This document shows positions 34,567-44,987 of a DNA stretch of 64,000 nt, piece after piece (the stretch's first letter is position 1; each line of letters opens with the position of its first letter). The notes under the pieces are model-generated. The model was not told the origin of the DNA, made no database searches, and saw nothing but the letters and a program-made list of their open reading frames with translations. A program made the position numbers and the translations under genes. Origin of the DNA: Dactylonectria macrodidyma (Eukaryota; Ascomycota; Sordariomycetes; Hypocreales; Nectriaceae); the NCBI GenBank assembly GCA_020744425.1, contig JAGMUV010000012.1:744001-808000 (forward strand). The letters are read 5' to 3'.

Positions 34567-37500
34567 TCAAACCAGCGCAATGCCTTCCTGAACCGTCCTG
34601 TCGCTCAGTTCCTCCAGTCTGGCCTCTGCCACGGTCATCTCCTGGGGAACCCGGTTGCCCACCAGATCTCTTTCCCGCACCTTGGAGATGAGCATGATGC
34701 CGTCCAGCGACCGGCACCGAGACAGCTGCACGTACAAGCTGTACGGATCACATTGCGCGGGGACTATGTATCCGTCGACATTTGTCGTCCTCGCCCCCCG
34801 CAACTCCAGCGCTACGCGCTCCAGCGTTCTGCTCTGCACCTTGTAGTCTGTGCACGCGAAGGCCGCCGCACAGGGCAAACCTTTCCGACTGACGTCCTTC
34901 TGCTGCCACGGCCGCTTTCGCTGGCAATGTATACTGACACTCATGGGTGTCAACAGGATCGTGCCGGGCGGCATCCCGACGAAGTGGAAGTTCTTTGTCG
35001 CCTCCGACGCCAATATTATCCCTGCCGGCGGCCCGAAGTGGACCGTCGTATCGGGCGAGATCCGATGGCCCGGATGCGCCTTGTCGAGGATGACGTCAAG
35101 CGCCGTGTAACTGGCCCCATTGACAAGCTTCAAGCCCTGGTGGGTATTGTGGTTCACGACGACCGGCATTCCTGGCACGAACATGAAGACGCCTGCTACT
35201 GGTATCGCACTGTCGTCGCCCTGGTTCAGCATCATGGTGGCTTCTTCCTCAGTCGGCAGACCGTCTCTCCACTTATGCTCGGAGATGAAGATTCGCATCA
35301 TCGACCGCTGCTGGATCTGGAACGACAAGGTCGCCTCCATGTTCAGGTTCCACCGATTCCGATTCAGCGGCGTCACCACGGTGATGCCCGATTCCCACGG
35401 GATCCTCCTGCCTTCCCGGTAGCATCTTGAGTTGAGGAGGTCCAAATCCGTGCGGTCCTGCACGCCCGACCGGATCCGCCTTAGCAGTCTCTGCAATTCC
35501 GGATCCCCGGCGGCGCGTACTTGCTCGTCCAGCATGACGACCGTCGTGAACTTCTTCCACAGCGCATGCGCCTTGTCATGCTGGTGCCGTTGCTCGGCCT
35601 TGAACGAGTTGTCTTCGTCCCACGACACGGCCACGCTCGGCAGCAGCATCGACCTCTCTTGTACCGGACGGAACTGGTGGAAGTCTCCGCAGAAAAGGAC
35701 GATGGGGATCCCTCCGAAATCCTGCTGCGATCCGCGGAGCCGGCAGAGCTGCTCGTTCGCCGCGTGCAGCGTCCGAGCTCCCAGCATACTCACCTCGTCG
35801 ATCACTAGCACGTCTTTCTCCTGCCAGTCCATACGAGACTGGCCATGGACAAATCGTTCGGCCTGTTTCGGCAGTCGCACACCGTCGAGATCCATGGTCG
35901 TGTTCGCGCCCGCCGCATGGTCCTTGGAGAACCCACAGGCGGAGTGGATCGTGATGCCGTTGATCTGCGCTGCGGCAGTCCCCGACGTCGCCGTGATCAG
36001 CAGACGGTTCGAAATCCCTTTTGATGCGAAGAGCTCGACGAGTGCTTCGATGACTCGTGACTTGCCGGTTCCACCTTCTCCTCCAACAAATTCGCAGAGC
36101 TGACCGACGTTGCCTCTGCCGCTACTTTGTATCGAGTCAAGCTGGCAGCATATGATGAGGAAGGCGATTGTCTGCCTCTTATTCAGCGTGAACCGCACTG
36201 CCAGAGCCTTACCTGCCTCAAGAAAGGACGTTGATACACCAAAGTCAACTTCCATGCCTGGGCCTGCCTCGCCTGCCTCGCCTGCCGTCTCTTCCAAGTC
36301 GCCTGCCGTCATTTGCACGTCCTCCTCGCCGAAACCAGTGAGCACACTTCGCACCGCCGCACTATGTTCAGTTTTATCAGCTGCGGCCATATTTTGTATG
36401 CCCTGGATCATTCGCTCCCTCTCTCTGGAGGCACGGATCTGCTGCGACTTGATGGCCTTGACCTGATCCTGCGGTGGTATAACGGCCCCCGAAAATGTCC
36501 CTTCTGGTATGCTTATCCGTCTTTCTCCCCGTTCGGGCATTACAGTGGCCTGGAGCTCAGCAGTCGAGCTCAGTGCTGAGTGCTGGAAGCGACAAAGCTG
36601 CTCCATTGTTGCTATGAGCTCCGGCGAGCCGGCAGTGATCTGGTTAGGGCCCACTGCACTTCTCACAACGTCTATCAGACGCGTTGCGTTACCGATGCTG
36701 CCAGACTGGTAAACCGATGCGACCCCTTCACCACCAGCCTCGCCTTCTCCTTCCTCACCCGCACGTGCGGCCGTGAAGTCAGCGTCATCGGCTGAGGCTG
36801 CCCATTGCCTGGCGTCGCGTTTCGCGTCTTCGGCCGACCGTCGGAGTAGTTGCACATTATCGACGAGGCATGATATTCTGGGAGGAAGTGCCTCTCGAGC
36901 CTGCGCCCATATGCTGTTGATGTCGTCTGTTTCTTGGCATAGAAAAGACTCCCATGGCACAAATAGCGCAAGGTGCTGGACGGCTGCTCTTCAGCATGGA
37001 GGTTAGCTTCTTCAACACGACCTTTTTACCCTCTGTCGGCGGCAGCAGACCCACCTTCGATAGCACGACTCTTCGTCATCCTGGTCGAAATCCTTGCTCA
37101 AGTAGCCATCAAGGCAGACGCTGGCGTGCTTTCCCGGCCGTCTCAGCACCTGCAACCAGCCTCTTCCAGACTCCCACTCGCTCTCGAATGGCACCTCTCC
37201 CCAAGCGGCAGCGATCTCATCTTTACTGATTCGTTTGAGTCTGACGAGCGACACATAGTCATAGAGACACAGGCTTCGCAAAACGTCTCCGCGGTGCTGG
37301 TATGCCTCGGCATAGCTAATCCTTTCACCTGCTTCTTCCACAACTATCGACTCGTCCACGGAATCGTTTGCAGCCTCTGCCCCGCTCTCTTTCCGGAGGT
37401 ATCGCCATCGTCGGAAGACGTGCCAGTAGAGCAGAGATTCGTTCAGGAACGTCCAGTCGCTGCTATTACTGAACTCGGTCGGGTATCCCAGAAGGTGGGC

Positions 37501-40500
37501 GATTACTTCGACCTGCGATAGAGATCGCTCCGTGAATATGCGGTTCGCCAACCTCATCAAGAATTGCCGCGTCCTGTTCCCGGCACCAGCGTCACCGGCA
37601 CCGTCGTCTCCATGATCCTCTCCGCCATCGGTCGTTCCACCACCTGCTGTGATGACAGGCAGCAGTTCGGCTGCGGCAGCGACGCGCTTCCACACCGGAT
37701 CCTCCACTTTCGTTGCGTAATTTGTGACATAATAAATGAGGACCATGGTCTTCCGCTGCGTCGCTATGAAGGAGATGTCATGGTTGTGGCGAAGCCCCAC
37801 GGCCATGGCCTTGTTCCACCGATTCACCATGCTATGCCTCCTTCGAATTTGCAACACGCCGTCTGCCGTGAAGGCAGTCTTTTCGACTAGTCTCCATGGC
37901 GCCTGGAATCGACAAAGGCCACGCTTTTTCCCCCTTCCTCTGCCCTTGCTCAAGGAGTACTTAACACAAGTTGGGCTATGAGTATGGATCTGTGTCGCAC
38001 CGGCACAGAAATTCGCTTCCTCGTCAAATGCGGCCGAAAATTGCTCCCTGTTATCAAGCAGGGAGGAAATGTCCGATGCCACCGACCGTTCCGCTTGGAG
38101 GGCGCAATACCCTTCCTGGTCCAGGTCCTACCTCATGGGTATGTCAGCTTTGGCCCCGCCTCGACATGCCTAGGGCCATACTATACCTCGGAGAATACAC
38201 TATCTATGTATTGGATGATACGTTCACGATACGTTGCTTGGTCTTCACCGTCGATATCGGCAATCATCGAACTCAAGTGCGCGTTTCCATGCAACCAAAG
38301 CAACCCGTGGACATGAAGCGCCCCTCGTTCGTTGGTCTCGACAGCACCAAAATAGTCAATGATGCGCCCGAATACCGACTCCCCTCCCACTTTGACATAA
38401 TGCTCAAAGAACAACGTCATCTCCCGGTGGAAGAAGATGGCCGAGCTCATGGGGTCCGAAATGGCCAGCCGCAGGCGTTTGTACGACATGCCAAGGCTCT
38501 TCAGGAAAGCCTCGGCCGCGTCAGGCTCGCTGGTGCGGTATGCTGCAAGTCGCAGCTTCACCGGGTTCGTAATATCATTTGGATTGAGCGTGAACCAAAT
38601 CGCCGGCACGCCATGACGAAGAACAAGCGACTGTATCTTCCGCCGCATACTCAAGCGATTTTCTCTGGACATAGGCCGCCGGAAGCCGTATAAGGAAAGA
38701 CTTCTCAAAAGCTCCTTCACGCCCTCATCACTCGTTTTTCCTGAGTTCTCCAACTCGATCCTTGCCGCTGCTAACCTGTCTGCCGAGAGCGACCGTACAA
38801 TGCGCTCTATCTTGCGGAAATCTTTCCTCGTTACGCTTAACATGCTGACGCGACGGTTCCTCGACCGTACACTCATGTTGAACACAAGGAATGCAAAGAT
38901 GTGATGCATCGCAAATCGGCCACCATGGCGCCGGAGCGTGATATCGGCCCACGTTCGCAGACTCATGTTACGGGAAGAGACGAGGTCTTGCGCCGCCACC
39001 TCTGCTCCGCCCATATCGGCACCTCTTCCCACGCTTAGGGCGGCTTCTTCCACCAACCGTGGCCCCCCGACGCCAAAGGGCAATAGCGTGGGGAATGTCT
39101 TCGCGAAGAACGAGCCATCAAATGTGTCGGCGAATTCGTCGCCCCGAGAAACGTGAATGTATGGCTCACATCCGTCAGCAAGCCCTGGCCGTCTCTCCGC
39201 CGATTCCACTCGTGTTGTCGGGCCCGCTTTGCCTCCCCCAGCCGCCGCATCCCCGTTCACAGCATTGCAGGCAAACAAGAGCTTCTCCACATCGGGTACA
39301 TCTGGCGGCCCGTCCAGAGCAAACATACCCGATGATGTGACTTCGTTGATCTGTTTTCCCAATCGGTCAGAGTCGGCCTCGCTCCGGCAGCCACTACCTT
39401 CGTCTTGGCTCAGCTCCGGCCCTTGGGTCTCGCCACTGGGCATGTCTTCTCCTCGGTTAAGACGAGCGAGGACCTCCTCGATCTCCAACGAACCCTCGTC
39501 GTCTATGCCGCGCTCCGTTGGCGGAACAACTTGCGCCGTTCGCGTTTTTTCCCATGCCGTTGGCTCATTCCGTTCCATGCGATCGTACACCAGCGGCGGC
39601 ACCCCATGCGGCGGCGCGCCCCAGCTCTCCATCTCCGCCGCGTCAATCTCGATCTCGGCGTAATGCGGGTTGTTCTTCTTCAACCAGACGAGCGCCCTCT
39701 CAACGACGCGTCGCCTCACCGACAATAAGCCGGACAGGTCGCTTGGCGCTGGCTTCTCCGCACCCTGCCACGAGACATGGATCTCTTCCATAACTTGCAC
39801 GAGCGGGTGCGGGAGCACTTTTGTGGCCAGCTCCTGCACATTATTCGGGAACACCGTGATGTGGCCCTTGATGTGCTTCGGATACCGGGCACTTTGCTGC
39901 TTCTGGCTGCTCGCAATGCTATACCTTGTGACGAAACCGTAACATGAGTTCAGCGCGATAAGCTTCTCCTCAACTGGAGTGAGACCCCTCAGCTCTTCAG
40001 GAAACATATGCTCACACCCAATACGTCTGTGAAGCTGGGCCGCAGGCGACAGAACACCCCGCCTCAAGCAACGAGCGCACTCCGCACATGCCGAGAAGGT
40101 CTCGCCCACAGGAAAGCAGCTCCGACATAAAAATGGCGAGCGGTTCTCCTTTTCGACGCAGCTCGACATCCATTGGTCCCATGTCACATCTCTCAGCTCA
40201 TTTTTCGTGCGCTTGCGGTAGCACAGCATGCAAGTCCATATTGGCAGAGTGTCGACATCGTGGAACGCCTTGTAGAAGGTTCGCACGGTCGACACCTTTC
40301 TCTCATGTGGTATTGGCGTACAGCACGTCTGCTCGTTGGACAGACTCTCCTTCACAGCAAATTCGTCCTCCAAGAAGCGCAACACGCTCGCCAGGTCTTC
40401 GGCCTGCAACTCCCGTCTTCTCTGCCTTCGGGTTCCAGCTCGGATTTGTTTTCTCGGAGGCTCGTCTCGGTGAGTCAGCGCAGGATGTTGCTCCGAACCT

Positions 40501-41348
40501 CCTATGTTGGAGGCACCGCTAGTGTCTGGTCTTGCTTTCAGCGGCCGACCCCGTCCCCGACGTCTCTGGGGTAAACCCCGCGCAATTGCTGCTGCTAGCT
40601 CGCTTCGCCTAATGTCTTCAGAGACTGATTGCTTGGGCCGGATAATCGCCGCCCTACCGCGCCGCTTATCATCTCCATCCCGCCTCTCCTGGGGCAAAAA
40701 GCGTTGATGAACGAGCGGAGGATCAGAACCCGCGGCCTCCGGTGCACTACGTTCTCTGGGCGACAAGGGCCGTTGAAGCTGACTTGGTGGCTGATGTAGC
40801 GCGGAACCTCCACTGTTGGCCGTATCATGAGACTTCCGTGCTCTATTTGACCGCAAACCGCCTCGCAGAGGTCTTCTGGGCAATGACCTTGCAATTGCTT
40901 CCGCATGATTCCTCCATTCCGTATCTGCAACCTCAGACTCCTTCGGCAGAATTAGTGTACGTAGTTGCAAGTCTATCAATGGCAATCCCCCCCGACGTTT
41001 TGGGGATAACTCGGCTTGTTCTGCAGTACGCTTAGAGGCGCGTGAGGCTTGCCGATTCCTACAGTCGAGACAGTCAACCGTAAGTCTTCCACATGATATA
41101 GAGGATTTTTTCTTCGAAATGAATTGATCTGCCGGCTTCGCCTGCTTGCAGTTCCTGCAAACCTTCTTTAATGGGATAGAATCAGCCATGAGTATGTTCC
41201 ATTGGACTGACGGTTTGATGAGGAAGGAGCTTACATTATTACCCTCTTGGCCGTTCCCAGCTGACGACGAGCAGGCTCCCATGTGAGCAATCGCCTCATA
41301 TGGCTTCGCCGCTGGACTATCCATCCTGCTGCTGCCTTCTCTCGACAT
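34567..41348 (-). CDS. Helitron RepHel protein, element C (three exons, about 2,218 aa)
   Basis: Exons are 41348-38187, 38127-37055 and 36988-34567 (introns of 59 and 66 bp); the sum of 6,657 nt is divisible by three. An extra intron with a later start at MADSIPLKK is possible near 41180-41240. The N-terminus has the Cys4 finger CRNC..CLDC followed by basic RRGRGRP. A Cys-rich region (CMLCYRKR..CRSCFP) and Helitron_like_N follow. The HUH motif HVHGLLW is near residue 1013, YYVTNYATK near 1186, GGEGGTGKSR near 1717 and VLVIDEVSMLG near 1806; the end is YVQLSRCRSLDGI. It is clearly paralogous to B but diverged throughout and more GC-rich in codon choice, so B and C are separate lineages, not a recent duplication. 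No stop or frameshift is seen, so it could be active. Confidence 0.88.
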
Positions 41349-41982
41349 CGATGCCTCCAGGCGGACAGTAGATCAAAAGGCCTCTGCGTCGGACTCTCTT
41401 TAGTTTTGTGATTTCGCTTCTGGCTGATGATAGTAATAGTCCCCTTAACCACTTACAACCCTGCCTGTATGCGTCCATTGCCACAATCTCGGCCAGTCTA
41501 TGCATACAATTCGTCGCTGTAACTTTGCTAAAAGCGGGCTATTCCAATACCACCCTCTCCTCCCCGTCCCTCCGTGATTTTGAGGAGGACGGTCGCATCG
41601 TTACTGCTTTGCGCAACACACAGCACCTGTCGAGATCAGAGGGCTCAGGAGCCATTACGTCACTCACCGTCTCAACACGGAACAGTCCCACATCAAACCG
41701 ATATCGTCTACTATATATAATAGCCTCAGTAAGCTCAGGAGCCGTTACGTCACTCACCGTCTTAACACGGGAACGGTCCGGTATCGAACAGATATCATCT
41801 AGTATATAAAACAGCCTACTTTACCACTCTTTTTAATAGAAACCAAGAGCCGTTCCTTGCCCGAATCACTAAGGGACATTCTGCCCCGTCATCAGCCAAA
41901 CATATATCCATGCCGCACTACAGCCGCAGTTTAATCCTCCACTTGTAGCAACATCGGTCATTTAATCTATACCGGACGTATC
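41349..41982. promoter_or_regulatory. Divergent intergenic region of Helitron C with two tandem 90-bp units
   Basis: Units at about 41643-41731 and 41732-41820 share CTCAGGAGCC, TTACGTCACTCACCGTCT, AACACGG and a TATA-type word (CTACTATATATAATAG and CTAGTATATAAAACAG). TTACGTCA resembles a bZIP (CRE/ATF-like) site. The second TATA lies about 185 bp upstream of the accessory ATG at 41983. Element B carries tandem repeats in the same place but of unrelated sequence. Confidence 0.6.
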
Positions 41983-43430
41983 ATGTCTTCCCCTTCGCCC
42001 GTCGCCCATGCTTCACCCCACCTTCGAAAGCCGCTCGCCACCCAAAGGGGCGCTGGCGGAGAGATGTCTATGATGTTCTTCGCACAACCAGACTGCCCCT
42101 CCAGATTCGCTCACCAGGATCAGCATCGCATCAAGGGCCTCAATGCCGAAACGCTCGCCCGCATCTTCCTGCCTACCCCTTCGTGGTTGCTGGCCGCAGA
42201 ATATAGCCCCCTGCGGTCGGATGTTGACGACTCGCCGACATCCATCTTCTTCAGTCTCAGTCTCTCGATTTACAATCAGGTTATTATTGCCTCAGAATGG
42301 ACTGAAGAGTGGTTCTTCATGAATGGCCGCGTCCACCCCTACGCACTTGCGTGGGAGGTTGAGCAGCAAGACGGTCTAGAATCCGATATAGGCCGCACCG
42401 TTCTCTACACCATGCCTGCCCTCATCGTCCGTGATGAAGGCTGTCAGCCGTAGGCCATAACACACTCCCCCCACACCTACTTCCTGAACAAACTCGGCTG
42501 ATATATGCCCAAAGCGTTCTTCCCAGGCTCTTTGCCTCCATGGACAGCTTCCCCTGTGTCCCGCCTGTCGTTTCCTTCACCGGCCCCATCGTCGGCCCTG
42601 GTAACTGCTTGCTGCGACAGGACCTTCTCCCGGGTCTGGACACCACCCAACTAAAGTGCTGCGGCTTCATCCAGCTTTCCACTTATCTTGCCCCAGGAAA
42701 TCCCGACAAGACTCCCTTCAGAGGCTTTCACCCTTTCCAGGTCTTCGTCATCTTCCCCATTCACACGAATCCCTGGGCTATCCTGTGCAGGAAGATGACC
42801 GAGAGGCGAGATTCCCAGTTCCAGACTAACACCCAATTCGTCTGCACAGGCAAAGTCGCTGGCCTCCTGGATCATCGCGTCATGGCCCACCCGCCAGGCT
42901 TCGAACGAGACTACGTCTTTATCGTCGTTCCTGATTCTTGGACTTTTCTCGACAAGGCCACCACCACCATCACAGCAACCCAGCCGGCCTTGCCTCTCTC
43001 TACACCACCAAAACGACAAACTTCCTCGGCTTCCTCTGCTTTCTAAGATATACGCGCTACCTGTTATTCTGTGGCTACGCCTAACACTCTCCCACCAAGT
43101 CCTCCAACTTCATCTTCAGCCGAGCCCGTTACACCACCACTAAAGCGACACTACCCTGACCCTGCCCAGACGCTGATAAAGAGACCGTGCGTGCTGCAGC
43201 TGGCCCCGAACCCTTCCTCTTCGTCTGACAGTTGCAGCACTGTCACTCAATCTTTCCCTGCCTCAACCTCAGCATCTTCCTCTAACGAGCCAAATATTAC
43301 TAGGCAGAGTCCTGCCTCGGTAAACCCTGTGACGCCTGCCCTTGATTCAATTATCGCTTTACCATCAGATTCGCCTAACCGGCCACATCGAAGCCGTCAA
43401 CCCACTAAAAAAATTCTGGAAAAGGAATAA
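41983..43430 (+). CDS. Helitron C accessory protein, homologue of 32115-33647, with a stop before the tail
   Basis: Exon 1 is 41983-42449, the intron 42450-42514 (gtaggc..caaag) and exon 2 starts at 42515. The intron position matches element B. Conserved blocks are FFSLSLSIYNQVIIASEW, RVHPYALAW, VVSFTGPIVGPG, KCCGFIQLSTYL, FRGFHPFQVFVIFPI and DYVFIVVPDSWTF. A TAA at 43044-43046 ends the frame after about 330 residues. The same frame then stays open to 43430 with Ser/Pro-rich sequence and a basic end (RQPTKKILEKE), much like the tail of the B protein. So either the stop is a recent mutation (a CAA-to-TAA change would fit) or the tail is dispensable. Function is unknown; shared synteny with RepHel suggests it serves the element. 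Confidence 0.82.
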
Positions 43431-43626
43431 TAACATGAATGGTAGTCTGCTGCAATATTCTCATAATATTCTGATGAGGAAAATAAACCAAGACTGAATT
43501 AGCCTATCATCTAGCTGCAAAATCGAAAATGCCGCTTGACCTATTAACACTAAATATCTATTTCACACTACTCATCTCTGACCCTCGCTCTCTACTAACG
43601 TTGACGGGCATAACTTTTCAGCCACT

Positions 43627-44175
43627 CTACCCATCCTTATGAATACAAATCTTCTTATGAACCTTCCAGTCAACCTTCTAGTGCTCTTTCCCACAGTATC
43701 CCACAACTTTACATCAGCCACATCTCTTAATCCCTTCCGTCTTCCCACATACTTTACATAGCAAAATTTCCATACAAGTCCTCGGCCTTCGGTGCGGATC
43801 CTCTTGAGCAAGTTCACACATTGTGTCCTGGATTTCCTGCCGTATCCGCGTCTCACACTCCCCTTTCCCACACACGGAACTGACCCAAATGCTAACGAAT
43901 GGATCTTCCGCCATGTGAAGCCAAGACATAGGGCTTTGCAAGATGTTTATGGCAAATAACCCACAATTTTCGCAAAATAGATTTGAAGCACCACGACACG
44001 CTGCCTCATGCTCCTTCATGAAAGGCAGTACTGTAGCCACAAACAGATCGTTATATCCGGCATTTTGCCCTGCGGCCTGAGCCTTACTGATAAGACTGCG
44101 GGGAAGGTCGTAGGTGTACTTGAGCTCTTGAGCCTCGCTACAGTAGAACTCAAAGCGAACCGAGCAGCTGGCCAT
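43627..44175 (-). pseudogene. MYND-type zinc-finger protein, broken in the finger
   Basis: The open part (44175-43714) encodes 153 residues beginning MASCSVRFEFYC, with no known domain in the first 135. At the end it enters a MYND finger, CKVCGKTEGIKRCG, where TGA replaces the residue before the next Cys. Reading on in the same frame gives CKVVGYCGKEH, a TAG, then KVDWKVHKKIC, which completes the finger spacing. Both stops can be explained by single C-to-T changes (CGA to TGA, CAG to TAG). Short fungal proteins ending in MYND fingers are common. It sits between Helitrons C and D, outside any other gene, and could be a captured host gene. Finger identity is confident; capture is speculative. 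Confidence 0.75.
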
Positions 44176-44987
44176 AGTTCAGTAAGGGCTCTGAGAACGT
44201 AATGTGTTTTCTTTTGAAGGAATATTCCTGGTTGTTTCATGATAAGATTTTTGGAATATTTTATCATGCTTGTCTTACTATCCCCTCATTTTCTCCACCT
44301 TTTAGTGAGTTACTGTCTTTGCTTTTTATAGTATTATGACGTCGTAGGGAATAAATAGCGTTTCAAACTGCGCCACCAGGATACCCTGGACTTCACTAAC
44401 ATGTAAGCACCATGAAAACCACCCTCTCCATCTTCGTTCCTCAAGGCTGTTTTGCGCAAACCGCGACCGGTTTGCCTCTCCTGTACTCAGTCAGAAAGAA
44501 TTGAGCATAAAACCTTTTCTGATTGGCTAATTGGCATGGTCTGTGCTCAACTCGTGCTTGAATTGGTCAGTTGTCAACGCTAACGACGCCACTACATGGG
44601 AAAGCCCGTGATCGTTGACTAGGTAACGCTTTTGGCAAGCTCTCCAGGAGCTATAAGGTTGTCCTTCAATCAACTCCGGCCTCCAAGCGCGATTCTGGCC
44701 GAAGCACCGACATGGCGTCTGCTTTCCCTTTCCCGTCAAAACTATTATCCACCAAACCTTACGAGGTTGCTAACGACGTCTCGGCTCACGTATCACCTGC
44801 CTCCGGTCGAGCGGTGCAGTGTCCCCTCCTTCCCTGATCGTTCGAACCTAATCAAAACACCCTACAGACAACCTCCCATATCGAGATCTGTCACGCTACG
44901 GGACATCTAAGCAAACCCTCGCTGCCTAAGCGGTACCTACCCGGTCGTCTGCATGGGTAAGAGGCGGATAATAATATATGCAGCCGG
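44176..44987. other. Spacer between the MYND remnant and the Helitron D gene
   Basis: No gene is recognised. Part of this must be the 5' end and promoter of Helitron D, but I could not place the terminus. Confidence 0.4.

Larger units (their letters stand above)
34259..43436 (-). mobile_element. Helitron C (family 2) with divergent accessory gene
   Basis: The 3' end near 34259 has the imperfect hairpin GCCTTGAGGAACGAAAGG. A second, similar end (CGAGGACCGAAAGG followed by AAAGAACCCCTCTCATTGG) lies 150 bp inside, as if two 3' ends were stacked. The gene order is the same as in B. The 5' end was not found; it lies beyond 43436 and might include the MYND-finger remnant. Confidence 0.7.
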
